Source: Fontibacillus panacisegetis (lineage in GTDB: Bacteria; Bacillota; Bacilli; Paenibacillales; Paenibacillaceae). From it: a stretch of 64,000 bases of DNA. The translations under genes and the position numbers were made by a program. The notes under the pieces are model-generated. The model was given only the letters and a program-made list of their open reading frames with translations. It was not told the DNA's origin and did no database searches. Location of the stretch: NCBI RefSeq assembly GCF_900102215.1, contig NZ_FNBG01000002.1, positions 189,084-253,083 of the forward strand. Direction: 5' to 3'. Position 1 is the first letter of the stretch. Every line of letters begins with the position of its first letter. Positions 55,932-64,000 of this stretch are shown here, one piece after another.

Positions 55932-56090
55932 TTGTGCTTAGTCAACGATATTGAAGCACGATTTGAAGCGTGGGCTAACACCGACAAAGGCGGGATATCA
56001 AGATGGGTCAATGTTGGTACTTATCTTGAAATGGATAGTTTTCGGTTGATTAAAGATGAAATGATACATTTTGCTAAATCATTAAAATGA
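55932..56090 (+). pseudogene. Fragment of an unrecognised gene (53-codon frame)
   Basis: From a TTG at 55932 a short open frame encodes coherent, protein-like sequence (IEARFEAWANTDKGGISRW, then LEMDSFRLIKDEMIHFAKSL) before TGA. No ribosome binding site or plausible start is seen, and a stop lies in frame just upstream, so it looks like the surviving 3' end of a gene. The style recalls small immunity-type proteins, but I cannot name a family. Confidence 0.4.
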
Positions 56091-56116
56091 CAGATAATTT
56101 TTAAAGAATACCAAAC

Positions 56117-56167
56117 AAGAGGCTGTCCCAAAAGTTATCTAAAAGATAACTTTGAGGGGCACCTCTT
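56117..56167. repeat. 51-bp long hairpin in the intergenic region
   Basis: AAGAGG...AAAGTTATCT pairs with AGATAACTTT...CCTCTT, with the middle parts CTGTCCC and GGGGCA also largely complementary. The wording GAGGCTGTCCC recalls the ends of insertion elements, yet no transposase is present. It may be a solo element end or a terminator for the fragment at its left. Confidence 0.6.
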
Positions 56168-56251
56168 AATAGATCAGGAAGTATAACTTTCACTGGAGAG
56201 TAGAAATGCAGAATGCCTTGCCATTAGCAGTGGATAGGCATGATATCTGGG

Positions 56252-56338
56252 AAAGCCTGCAAAAATGCATCTTTATTAAAAGTAGCCATGAAAGGATGAG
56301 CCAAAGCCTGCAAAAACAACTATGACGCTCAGGCGTCA
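56252..56338. repeat. Short direct repeats and a perfect small hairpin
   Basis: AAAGCCTGCAAAAA occurs twice, at 56252-56265 and 56303-56316, 51 bp apart. Just after it, TGACGC-TCAG-GCGTCA (56323-56338) is a perfect hairpin. No gene is visible in 56168-56365. Confidence 0.6.
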
Positions 56339-56365
56339 CCACCTAGAATGAAAATAAGATACTCC

Positions 56366-56646
56366 AAATTTCCAAAAATGCGCTTTAGCGAAATAGTACA
56401 GCTGGCTTATTTGTGAGAAGTCAGAGGATTGCAGATCGAACACAGTAGAGGAAAAAATATCCTTTATTTTCGAAAATGAGATGATTTTAAAGAAAATAAA
56501 GGAAGTATTTTCCTTTATCCTTACTTAAATTTCCCTAAAATGCCAAAAACAAGCGTTTATCACCAAAATAGAGGAATGAAGTTCCTTTATTTTATGATCT
56601 TGAGCGAATCCTGATGGAATAGGGGAACTTTTTTCCTTTATTGCTA
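56366..56646. repeat. Two degenerate tandem units with AGGAA-N5-TTCCTTTAT hairpins
   Basis: Unit 1 (about 56366-56520) and unit 2 (about 56527-56646) share the order AAATTTCC-AAAATGC, then AGAGGAA...CCTTTATTTT, then a second GGAA...TTTTCCTTTAT element. The four hairpin motifs start near 56447, 56498, 56570 and 56621. The region is noncoding on both strands. Confidence 0.6.
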
Positions 56647-56828
56647 CCGAAGTGCTGAGATAAGCTGAAAACGCCCAATGGTAGCTCATGATGCTTCTGT
56701 TTAACACGACACGAGCCTAATCACGATTACTTGTGGTAAACTCTTTATTTTTGTATAAAATGCAGGAATATTTTCAGAATAGTCTGGTTATGGAATTAAC
56801 ATAATTTATTCTATCCCCTACGAGTATG

Positions 56829-56906
56829 TTACAAATACTGCAAAATAATAACCAGCAGAATAAAAAGAACACATATCAAAAGCCAATCTTTGGAGTAACG
56901 TTCCAT
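56829..56906 (-). CDS. Tiny single-helix membrane protein (25 residues)
   Basis: An ATG 9 nt after GAGGGAGG opens a 25-codon ORF: a short polar start (MERYSKDW) then a hydrophobic helix containing VLFILLVII and ending QYL. The helix resembles those of YjcZ-like small sporulation proteins, but the usual Gly-rich N-terminus is missing. It stands alone on the minus strand between repeats and the M42 peptidase gene. Confidence 0.5.
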   Translation of the reverse strand: MERYSKDWLLICVLFILLVIILQYL

Positions 56907-57078
56907 GATGCTTTGCCTCCCTCGTCTCCCCAAGCAATCATTTTGATGCAGTATATGCGCAGCATAACTTATCGGTGCTGTTCATAATTACTTCTCTTGT
57001 CATGGACAATCTTTAAAAGGAGGTTCATACTAAATTAAGGTATTCAATTAAAGACGAAATTGAAGGAGAACAAGACAA

Positions 57079-58152
57079 ATGGACAATAAAACTTTAGAGC
57101 TCTTTAAACATCTGACTGAGTTTCCCTCTGCTTCCGGGTTTGAAAGGGAGCTTCGGGTTTGGGTGAAAGATAAGCTATCTCAATATACAGAAGAATTTGT
57201 TCAAGACCGGATGGGCAGCCTGTTTGGCGTATTGCGCGGAGATGACCAAGGACCCCGGGTTATGGTAGCTGGTCATTTTGATGAAGTCGGGTTCATCACT
57301 ACACGAATTAGCGACAACGGAATGGTCTACTTTCAGCCTCTCGGGGGCTGGTGGAGTCAGGCTGTTCTGGCACAGCGGCTGCAAATTGTTACGCCTCAGG
57401 GTAAAATTGTTGGCGTCGTCGGCTCTGTTCCTACGCATTTGCTTGATGAAGCACAGCGCAGCAAACCTGTAGATATTAAAACCATGTATCTGGACATCGG
57501 CGCGGACAGCCGTGCAGAGGCCGAAGCTGCTGGAGTTCGTCCAGGACAACAAATCGTACCGATCTGTGAATTTACGCCTATGGTCAATCCTAAAAAAATT
57601 ATGGCTAAGGCTTGGGATAACCGTTATGGGGTAGGTCTCGCTATCGAGCTTATGGAGGCGCTCCATAAGGAGAAGCTTCCTAATACACTATACTGTGGAG
57701 CAACCGTTCAAGAGGAACTGGGGCTTCGCGGAGCCCGGACGGCTGCTAATCTGATTCAGCCTGACATCTTCTTTGGTCTCGATGCAAGTGCTGCCAATGA
57801 TATGATGGGTGACAAGCAAGCCTTTGGACAGTTGGGTCAAGGTGCATTGCTGCGTATTTTTGATCCAACAATGCTTACTCATCGCGGCATGGTGGAGTAC
57901 ATTCAGGATACTGCCGATACCCATAAAATCAAATATCAATATTTCGTATCTCCTGGTGGAACGGACGCTGGACAAGTACATTTAAGTGGAATCGGTGTCC
58001 CTTCAACTGTAATCGGTATTTGTTCCCGTTATATTCACACTTCTTCATCCATCATCCATACGGATGATTATGATGCAGCGAAAGAGCTTCTGATCAAGCT
58101 CGTCAAAGGGCTCGACCGTACAACCTTAAACACTATACTGGATCGGTGTTAA
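57079..58152 (+). CDS. M42-family metallo-aminopeptidase
   Basis: The 357-residue protein has the two-metal ligands of M42 enzymes: HFDEVGF, WDNRYG, catalytic [14 protein letters not shown] and RYIHTSSS. M42 peptidases (PepA/FrvX/YsdC type) form large tetrahedral cytoplasmic complexes and trim peptides; some relatives act as endoglucanases. GAAGGAG lies 10 nt before the ATG. It is monocistronic with a strong terminator. Confidence 0.92.
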   Translation: MDNKTLELFKHLTEFPSASGFERELRVWVKDKLSQYTEEFVQDRMGSLFGVLRGDDQGPRVMVAGHFDEVGFITTRISDNGMVYFQPLGGWWSQAVLAQRLQIVTPQGKIVGVVGSVPTHLLDEAQRSKPVDIKTMYLDIGADSRAEAEAAGVRPGQQIVPICEFTPMVNPKKIMAKAWDNRYGVGLAIELMEALHKEKLPNTLYCGATVQEELGLRGARTAANLIQPDIFFGLDASAANDMMGDKQAFGQLGQGALLRIFDPTMLTHRGMVEYIQDTADTHKIKYQYFVSPGGTDAGQVHLSGIGVPSTVIGICSRYIHTSSSIIHTDDYDAAKELLIKLVKGLDRTTLNTILDRC

Positions 58153-58170
58153 ATCATCCTTCTCTTCATT

Positions 58171-58214
58171 AAAAAAAGCAGGTCAGAGTTGTATCACTTT
58201 GACCTGCTTTTTTT
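58171..58214. terminator. Bidirectional terminator between M42 and APH genes
   Basis: AAAAAAGCAGGTCA pairs with TGACCTGCTTTTTT around a 14-nt loop. A- and T-runs on both sides serve both convergent transcripts. Confidence 0.93.
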
Positions 58215-58233
58215 AATATTCAATACATTATGT

Positions 58234-59187
58234 TCAGCTCATTCTCTGCCAGCACTGGGTCAGATTTTCTGATGCCCACTGGATATGGTTACGATCGGTA
58301 TACTTGCGGTAGTAACACTCAATGTACATAATCAAAGCGAGATACAAATCATAAAGCTTGACACGCTCAAGTTCGGATTCATTCAGATTGTGGAGACCAT
58401 ACCCTTCCATAAATGCCGGTGGGCGTCCCGCCAAATCTCTGAAATAATATTCCATCAGAGGGTCACCCCAGATCGCCCTCTCACAATCAATTATTCCGGT
58501 TATATGTCCATTTTCTACAAACAAATTTCCGTCCCACAAATCCCAATGCACAAGGCGAGGAGTCGTGACTTCTTTCAGGGCAGCTCTATGTTTATCAAGA
58601 AGTCCCATTATCTCCTCATCTGCTGCAGGCAACGCCAACTTGGCATCTCTGGCATCTGCGAGCAAATCACTCATCATGTCTCTAAAAACTTCCCACCAGC
58701 AAGTACCGTGCTTATCCTGTATCGCATAATAACCAAAGATCTTTCCCGTGATATCGTTAATGAGCCGGTTATATCGGCCTAACTCCACCTCTATCTGCTC
58801 TCGTTCAAGATCCGTAAGCTGATCTTTTACCTTATTGTATGGCTGCCCTTCAAGATACCCCATAATAAAATACTCAGGCTCCACAGCAGAATTGTTGTAG
58901 TAGTATACTTCTGGAACCGGGATCACACCTGTGTTCTTCAGATGACGGAGTACATCGACCTCTGCCTCCATCATATTGCGTTCGTAACGAAGAGTTCCCC
59001 CTGCATTATGAGGTGCGACTTTAAGTACGGTCTTCATCCCGTCTTCCATCGTTAACACGTAAGCAGAATTGAACCATCCATCCTTCAGTTCAAGAGCAGA
59101 GTTCAATATTCTGGCTCCACCAAAGGCCCGTTGTACCAATTTTGCCAAATCTGAATCACTTAATTGACGTTTGATCCCGTTTTCCAT
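58234..59187 (-). CDS. APH-fold small-molecule kinase in a GH42 operon
   Basis: The 317-residue protein has the APH catalytic loop HWDLWDGN and the metal site IIDCERAIWGDP, with FIMGYLEGQPYN earlier. ATG 59187 follows GAGGAG, 37 nt after the beta-galactosidase gene, so the two are co-transcribed. APH-fold kinases include fructosamine kinases and N-acetylhexosamine 1-kinase, so a sugar substrate released by the GH42 is a reasonable guess. Antibiotic resistance is less likely in this setting. Confidence 0.82.
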   Translation of the reverse strand: MENGIKRQLSDSDLAKLVQRAFGGARILNSALELKDGWFNSAYVLTMEDGMKTVLKVAPHNAGGTLRYERNMMEAEVDVLRHLKNTGVIPVPEVYYYNNSAVEPEYFIMGYLEGQPYNKVKDQLTDLEREQIEVELGRYNRLINDITGKIFGYYAIQDKHGTCWWEVFRDMMSDLLADARDAKLALPAADEEIMGLLDKHRAALKEVTTPRLVHWDLWDGNLFVENGHITGIIDCERAIWGDPLMEYYFRDLAGRPPAFMEGYGLHNLNESELERVKLYDLYLALIMYIECYYRKYTDRNHIQWASENLTQCWQRMS

Positions 59188-59224
59188 TGTATCTACTCCT
59201 CTAAACCCTAATATAAAGTTTCTA

Positions 59225-61252
59225 TTAAAGAGCACCCTCCAGAATAGATACTCCTTTAGCTGGAACAGTCAGAGAACCCGATACCTTCTTACCAGTAAGA
59301 ATATCCGTCTTCTCTGAGTTAATTTCAACAGTAGCCGGATCTGCGTTGTGATTAAGCAAGAACAAGTAAGACACGCCATTTTTCACGCGACGTGCAACCT
59401 CTACTCCCTCAGGTGCTGCCATTAATGGTTTAACGCCTTGTTCCTCGCACAAATTGGACAAGAAACCTTCCATGAAGGAAGCCTCAGGACTGCTTGCAAC
59501 ATAATAAGCATGTCCTTTACCAAATTTGTTCACCGTAAGCACTGGCATACCTTTATAAAAGTCAGAACCATACTCGGCCAACACTTCGGCTCCTTCAGAG
59601 TGAATCAAATCGCACAGCAATCCGCATTCAAATTGTCCTTGAAGCTTGCCCCATGGCGCTTTCATCACCATCTGGTTCTTCTGATCCGGGAACAAAGCGT
59701 CAATTTCCTCAGCCCAAATACCAAGAACCGGACGCAGCTCTCCAGGATAACCTCCGACGGTGACAAGATCGTTCTCGTTCACAATGCCGCTGAAGAAGGT
59801 TGTCACAAATGTACCGCCTGCAGATACAAACTGCTCAATCTTTTGTGCAAAACCAGGTTTAACCATATACATCACCGGTGCAATTACAATGTCATACTTG
59901 CTTAAGTCTTCCTCAACTGATATCATATCAGTTTCGATATGAAGCTTAAAGAGAGCGTCATAATATTTATAAGCTTCATGTTCATAATTCAAGGCAACTG
60001 ACGGGCCGCTTGTTAGATCGGTAGCCCAACGATTTTCCCAATCATAAACGATAGCCACTTTTGCCTCTGTACGAGCATCAAGCAATTTATCGGATAGCCC
60101 AGCAAGCTCACGACCCAACTCAGCACATTCACGGAATACGCGGGTATGCTCGTGACCCACATGCTCAATGACTGCCCCATGATACTTCTCACATGCCCCG
60201 ATAGAACGACGCAGCTGGAAGAACATCACGGTATCCGCACCACGAGCTACCGCTTGATAACTCCATAGACGCATAACGCCTGGGCGTTTTAGGGAATTAT
60301 ATGCTTGCCAGTTCTGCTGACTAGGTGTTTGCTCCATAAGCATAAAGGGTTGGCCGCTCTTAAGGCCACGCATAAGATCATGTGCCATTGCTGTACGGCT
60401 TACAGGGGTATCCAGTGAAGGATAGTTATCCCACGAGACAACGTCCATATATTTTGCCCATTCAAAATAATCAAGCTCAGGGTAAAAGCCCATCAGGTTA
60501 GTAGTTACAGGAATGTCAGGAGTGTGCTTTTTAAGCTCTTCATATTCCAATTTGTAGGCTTCCAGCAGACTATAGGATTGAAAGCGACGATAATCTATGG
60601 AAATGCCTTGGAAATTGGTGCGATTGCCGTTCCATTCTTCACTCAGCTCATTAGGAACTACAACCTCATCCCAATCGTAGAAAGTATGACCCCAAAAACG
60701 TGTATTCCAAGCGCGATTAAGATTATCCAGAGTGCCGTAACGTTCCTTCAGCCACACCCGGAAAGCTTTGGCACAGTTGTCGCAATAGCAATAGCCGCCA
60801 TATTCATTGGAAACATGCCAAATCAAAAGACCTGGGTGATCCTTATAACGTTCAGCCAGCTTACCTGCCAATTTAGCAGAATATTTCAAATAGGTTGGTG
60901 AGTTCGGACAAGAGTTGTGGCGCCCGCCAAATGTGCGTTTTCTGCCTTGAACGTCTACGCGAGTCACATCTGGATATTTTTTCGCCATCCATGCCGGATG
61001 AGCTCCTGTACTAGTTGCAAGACACACATAAACGCCACTCTTGTACAACCGATCCATCGTCTCATCCAATGCCGAGAAATCATAAGTAACCTCATCCGGC
61101 TGAATCAAAGCCCAAGAAAATACATTAATCGTCGCTACATCGATGCCGGCAAGCTTGAACATGCGTTCGTCCTCGCTCCACACCTCTGAATCCCATTGCT
61201 CAGGATTATAATCCCCACCGTACCATATTTTTGGCAGTTTATCATTTATCAC
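59225..61252 (-). CDS. GH42 beta-galactosidase
   Basis: The 675-residue protein shows the GH42 TIM barrel with WYGGDYNPEQW at the N-terminus, the acid/base Glu in WHVSNEYGG, a Cys cluster (CPN region and CYCDNC) that binds zinc in this family, the nucleophile Glu in FMLMEQTPS, then trimerisation and C-terminal beta domains. No signal peptide is present, so it acts on imported galactosides. The GTG at 61252 is 7 nt after AAAGGATGT and gives the conserved N-terminus. A divergent AraC regulator probably controls it. Confidence 0.94.
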   Translation of the reverse strand: MINDKLPKIWYGGDYNPEQWDSEVWSEDERMFKLAGIDVATINVFSWALIQPDEVTYDFSALDETMDRLYKSGVYVCLATSTGAHPAWMAKKYPDVTRVDVQGRKRTFGGRHNSCPNSPTYLKYSAKLAGKLAERYKDHPGLLIWHVSNEYGGYCYCDNCAKAFRVWLKERYGTLDNLNRAWNTRFWGHTFYDWDEVVVPNELSEEWNGNRTNFQGISIDYRRFQSYSLLEAYKLEYEELKKHTPDIPVTTNLMGFYPELDYFEWAKYMDVVSWDNYPSLDTPVSRTAMAHDLMRGLKSGQPFMLMEQTPSQQNWQAYNSLKRPGVMRLWSYQAVARGADTVMFFQLRRSIGACEKYHGAVIEHVGHEHTRVFRECAELGRELAGLSDKLLDARTEAKVAIVYDWENRWATDLTSGPSVALNYEHEAYKYYDALFKLHIETDMISVEEDLSKYDIVIAPVMYMVKPGFAQKIEQFVSAGGTFVTTFFSGIVNENDLVTVGGYPGELRPVLGIWAEEIDALFPDQKNQMVMKAPWGKLQGQFECGLLCDLIHSEGAEVLAEYGSDFYKGMPVLTVNKFGKGHAYYVASSPEASFMEGFLSNLCEEQGVKPLMAAPEGVEVARRVKNGVSYLFLLNHNADPATVEINSEKTDILTGKKVSGSLTVPAKGVSILEGAL

Positions 61253-61311
61253 TGTTAGCACATCCTTTAACAATATAATTATATTTCCATTGTAAAACGG
61301 ATTTATCTCCC

Positions 61312-61342
61312 TATATATATAATATTCATGATAATATATATA
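61312..61342. promoter_or_regulatory. AT-rich imperfect palindrome between GH42 and araC-type genes
   Basis: TATATATATAATATT-CATG-ATAATATATATA is symmetric apart from a shift of about one base. It lies in the divergent control region, where an AraC-type protein would be expected to bind. Low complexity makes chance likely. Confidence 0.3.
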
Positions 61343-61377
61343 ATAATATGGAACTAAAAAGGAGAGGGATTATACAA

Positions 61378-62205
61378 GTGCAGGCATCCCGACGATTTGT
61401 CTTTTCACCTTCCGGAAATTCACACCTTCCTCTTATCGTTGAAAGTATCGGCTTTAACCCAAACCAAGAGCCCATAGATCGTCCAGAAGGATATCCATGG
61501 TATCATTGGATCGGAACGGCTGAAGGAGAGGGAAGACTCTCATATGGTAATGAGAATTTTATTTTATCAGCGTACAGCGGTGTGTTGCTTCCACCTGGCA
61601 TGCCTCATTCATATAGAGCCTCAACCAACAAAACCTGGGAAACGTATTATATAACCTTTGGCGGTGATGCCGCCAATCATATTTTGGACGGATTTGCTAT
61701 TCGCGACGTTACGTATTTCCGCTGGGAGCCTGATTCCCCTATCATTCCTTTGCTTAGCAGCATGCTGAAGCAGCTTGAACAAGGACTAGACCTGTTCGGA
61801 TTGGAAACCTCTACAGATACTTATCTTTTTCTCGGGTTGCTTAGCAAATACGGACAAATTAGCAACATATCCGTAACACGCACTACGGAGAAATTAGCAC
61901 CGCTCATTCGCTGGATGGAGGATCACTACGGCAATCCAGACATCGGACTGCATGATCTTGCTCAAGTGCTTGACGTATCGTCAAGGCATTTAAGCAAGCT
62001 ATTTCAGAGTACGTTTGGACTGTCTCCCTACGCATATCTTGTCCATTTACGCATGAACAAAGCCAAAGAACGACTAGCCAGCAATCCTGAGCTTACCGTG
62101 TCATCCATTGCCAGCGAAACGGGATTTCGCGATGCCAGTCATTTCGTGGCTACATTTCGTAGGCATACAGACATGACTCCACAGCAATTTCGCAGGCTGC
62201 ATTAG
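61378..62205 (+). CDS. AraC-family transcriptional regulator
   Basis: The 275-residue protein has an N-terminal cupin-like sensing domain (LPPGMPHSYRA) and two C-terminal helix-turn-helix motifs (GLHDLAQVLDVSSRHLSKLFQ and VSSIASETGFRDASHFVATF). The GTG at 61378 follows GGAGAGGG; an ATG ten codons earlier lacks a site. It is divergent from the GH42-kinase operon and probably activates it in response to a galactoside. Confidence 0.9.
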   Translation: MQASRRFVFSPSGNSHLPLIVESIGFNPNQEPIDRPEGYPWYHWIGTAEGEGRLSYGNENFILSAYSGVLLPPGMPHSYRASTNKTWETYYITFGGDAANHILDGFAIRDVTYFRWEPDSPIIPLLSSMLKQLEQGLDLFGLETSTDTYLFLGLLSKYGQISNISVTRTTEKLAPLIRWMEDHYGNPDIGLHDLAQVLDVSSRHLSKLFQSTFGLSPYAYLVHLRMNKAKERLASNPELTVSSIASETGFRDASHFVATFRRHTDMTPQQFRRLH

Positions 62206-62215
62206 ATTATTACAT

Positions 62216-62440
62216 CACGGTTTGGTTAGAAGTCGTACGTTACCCTCAGCGGTAATACATGTCACTTTCGGGAAACTGTTTGACTAGTTATCCAATGAAA
62301 CGACATAAGTTGATCGGGTTAGCAGAGTGTTCACATAGCTGTAAGCTTTTTCTCCATCTCCCAATCGGGCATACATATTGATTAACCAGGCTCAGCCTCT
62401 GCAAAATTCTCGTTCCATTCCAGCAGTCGTCCATCTAACT
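62216..62440 (-). pseudogene. Decayed remnant of a GH95 alpha-L-fucosidase gene
   Basis: Three minus-strand pieces in correct order recall the C-terminal part of GH95 enzymes: DGRLLEWNENFAEAEPG (ending near 62388), then INMYARLGDGEKAY and following residues (about 62384-62283), then KVTCITAEGNVRLLTKP near 62217-62270. Stops and frame changes separate them, and the roughly 50 residues expected between the first two are missing. No ORF remains, so the gene is dead. Identification is from remembered family motifs. Confidence 0.6.
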
Positions 62441-62456
62441 ACCTTACAAAGCGAAA

Positions 62457-62490
62457 ATCCCCTTTTGACTAGAAAACTAGAAAAGGGGAT
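62457..62490 (-). terminator. Terminator of the GH31 gene
   Basis: ATCCCCTTTT pairs with AAAAGGGGAT, with an inner CTAG/CTAG helix. In the minus direction a TTTTCGCTTT tract follows. It lies 68 nt past the GH31 stop codon. Confidence 0.8.
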
Positions 62491-62557
62491 CTCCGAACCT
62501 GTTGAATAAACAACACTAGGTTAGCATTAAATTATTCGGTTGCTGTGAGCAATGAAG

Positions 62558-64000
62558 TTATTTCAAAGTGATTTGCAGTTCAACCTGGCCACTGAATGCA
62601 GGAACCTCGATAATTCCGTTATTGTTCAAATTTCCTCCCTCAGCAGACTGAGTTTCCCCCATACCATGAAGGGATACTTTGAACGCTTTACCTGCTCCTT
62701 CAGCATTAAGGGACACTTTGGAGCCTTCACGAACCGCTGTAACAGTCAGATCTGTTTCACCGTTAACGTTACGAACTGTACGTGTTACTTGAACGCCCTC
62801 TTGTAAACTGTATAGACCAAGATCTACACCATCAGCAAAGTCATAGTCAGGACGAAGGTCATTTGCGCCAAGAGCCAGAATAGAGTTTTGACGAACGAAC
62901 AATGGCAAGCTCATAAAATCATAGGTTTCTTTACGCCATTTACCACCTTCTACTGTTTCACCACTCAAGAGATGAGTCCATGTTCCTTCCGGCAAGTAGT
63001 AGGATACTTCGCCATCTTCACTAAATACAGGTGCAACAAGCAAGGAATCACCCAGCATATATTGACGATCAAGCATTTCACTAGCTGGATCGTTAGGGAA
63101 TTCGAGCAGCATCGAACGCATGCCTGGAACACCCGCTTCAGAGGCTTCAACCGCTGTATCAAACAAATACGGCATCAATTGGCATTTCAGCTTAGTGAAA
63201 TAGCGCGTAACATCAACAGCCTCATCATCATACAACCAAGGCACACGATAGGACGTACTGCCATGCAGACGGCTGTGACTGGACAGAAGACCAAATTGCA
63301 GCCAACGTTTGAATACATGGGCAGGAGCTGTGTTCTCGAAACCGCCGATATCATGACTCCAGAAGCCAAAGCCGGACATACCTAGTGACAAGCCTCCACG
63401 AAGGCTCTCCGACATGGACTCATAATCTGCGTAGCAATCTCCGCCCCAGTGTACAGGGAACTTCTGACCACCAACAGTAGCTGAACGTGCGAACAATGCA
63501 GCTTCGTTCTTGCCCAGTTTTTCTTCGAGCACCTCAAATACTACTTTGTTGTATAGATAAGTGTAGTAATTGTGCATTTTCACAGGGTCGGAACCGTCAT
63601 AATAGACAACATCTGTAGGAATACGTTCGCCGAAATCAGTCTTAAAGCTGTCAACACCCATATCTACCAATTCACGAAGATAACCTGCGAACCATTCGCA
63701 TGCTTCTGGATTAGTAAAGTCGACGAGCGCCATACCCGGCTGCCACAAATTCACTTGATATACATCACCATTTGGTTTTTTCATAAGGTAGCCATTTTGT
63801 TTACCTTCTTCAAACAGACGGGAGCGTTGACCAATATAAGGGTTGATCCATACGCAAATTTTCAGTCCTTTTTCTTTGAGACGTGTGAGCATACCTACTG
63901 GATCCGGGAATACTTCCTCATCCCATTTAAAGTCAGTCCAGTGGAATCCCTTCATCCAGAAGCAGTCAAAATGGAATACGTGCAGTGGTAAATCTCTTTC
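62558..64000 (-). CDS. GH31 alpha-xylosidase (YicI-like), C-terminal 480 residues; 5' end outside window
   Basis: The frame is open to the window edge and begins within the catalytic barrel (LPLHVFHFDCFWMKGFHW). It contains the nucleophile Asp in FKTDFGERIP, the acid/base region WGGDCYADYESM and the SFGFWSHDIGG-type segment of YicI-like alpha-xylosidases, which release xylose from isoprimeverose and xyloglucan oligosaccharides. Relative to YicI about 290 N-terminal residues are missing. An internal ATG at 63955 is not the start. The GH95 remnant downstream suggests an old xyloglucan or fucosylated-glycan gene cluster. Confidence 0.92.
   Translation of the reverse strand, partial: ERDLPLHVFHFDCFWMKGFHWTDFKWDEEVFPDPVGMLTRLKEKGLKICVWINPYIGQRSRLFEEGKQNGYLMKKPNGDVYQVNLWQPGMALVDFTNPEACEWFAGYLRELVDMGVDSFKTDFGERIPTDVVYYDGSDPVKMHNYYTYLYNKVVFEVLEEKLGKNEAALFARSATVGGQKFPVHWGGDCYADYESMSESLRGGLSLGMSGFGFWSHDIGGFENTAPAHVFKRWLQFGLLSSHSRLHGSTSYRVPWLYDDEAVDVTRYFTKLKCQLMPYLFDTAVEASEAGVPGMRSMLLEFPNDPASEMLDRQYMLGDSLLVAPVFSEDGEVSYYLPEGTWTHLLSGETVEGGKWRKETYDFMSLPLFVRQNSILALGANDLRPDYDFADGVDLGLYSLQEGVQVTRTVRNVNGETDLTVTAVREGSKVSLNAEGAGKAFKVSLHGMGETQSAEGGNLNNNGIIEVPAFSGQVELQITLK

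Noticed and set aside
56117..56167. Terminal inverted repeat of an intact insertion sequence
   Set aside because: Both arms lie within 51 bp and no transposase frame exists around them; at most it is a solo remnant.

Overview
The window reads as chromosome of a low-GC, endospore-forming Bacillales bacterium, most likely a Paenibacillus. The evidence is the sporulation and germination genes (gpr, spoIIP, yqxA, spoVAC, spoVAE), the late competence genes comEA/B/C/ER, the conserved yqeG-yqeH-aroE-yhbY-nadD-yqeK-rsfS-yqeM block, an S-layer-homology (SLH) surface enzyme, CUT1 sugar ABC systems without their own ATPase, and strong AGGAGG-type ribosome binding sites. No tRNA, rRNA, CRISPR array or intact transposase was seen.

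Region 1 (1-18505) is a mannan-utilisation locus. A minus-strand operon, driven by a near-consensus sigma-A promoter at 12416-12444, encodes a solute-binding lipoprotein, two permeases, a GH130 phosphorylase, a CE7 acetyl esterase, a chemoreceptor and a very large SLH-anchored GH26 mannanase joined to carbohydrate-binding modules and an SGNH (sialate O-acetylesterase-like) domain. The last gene runs off the left edge. Divergent plus-strand genes encode a LacI regulator and then a cytoplasmic GH113 mannanase, a cellobiose 2-epimerase and a second GH130 (mannosylglucose phosphorylase type). A second LacI gene converges on them. Together they describe a pathway: surface cleavage and deacetylation of mannan, import, intracellular trimming, epimerisation of mannobiose and phosphorolysis to mannose-1-phosphate.

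Region 2 (18615-32877) is the ancestral sporulation/competence neighbourhood yqxA-spoIIP-gpr-rpsT-holA, an ECF sigma/anti-sigma pair, comEC-comEB-comEA and comER, then leuS with a T-box leader. A tandem 188-bp repeat separates comEA from comER.

Region 3 (33300-43800) is a block of accessory genes lying between comER and yqeM, which adjoin in Bacillus subtilis. It holds a type I toxin-antitoxin-like unit (a 27-residue Hol_Tox-type peptide with an opposing RNA), a phosphotransferase, a short-chain dehydrogenase, a four-gene ahbA/ahbB/nirJ1/nirJ2 operon for siroheme-dependent heme (or heme d1-like) synthesis behind an FNR-like promoter, an NSS sodium symporter, a TPR regulator overlapping an unlisted 37-codon secreted-peptide gene (a probable RRNPP quorum-sensing pair), and RNase J.

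Region 4 (43968-55782) is the yqe block followed by a MoxR-DUF58-transglutaminase operon and spoVAE/spoVAC without spoVAD between them. Region 5 (55783-64000) holds a 1.3-kb stretch of repeats, hairpins and a gene fragment, a tiny membrane-peptide ORF, an M42 aminopeptidase, a GH42 beta-galactosidase with an APH-fold kinase and a divergent AraC regulator, the decayed remains of a GH95 fucosidase, and a GH31 alpha-xylosidase cut by the right edge.

The strongest candidates for something undescribed are the regulator/peptide pair at 40463-41939 and the anaerobically controlled ahb operon at 35678-38894. All family assignments come from reading motifs by eye; no database search was run.
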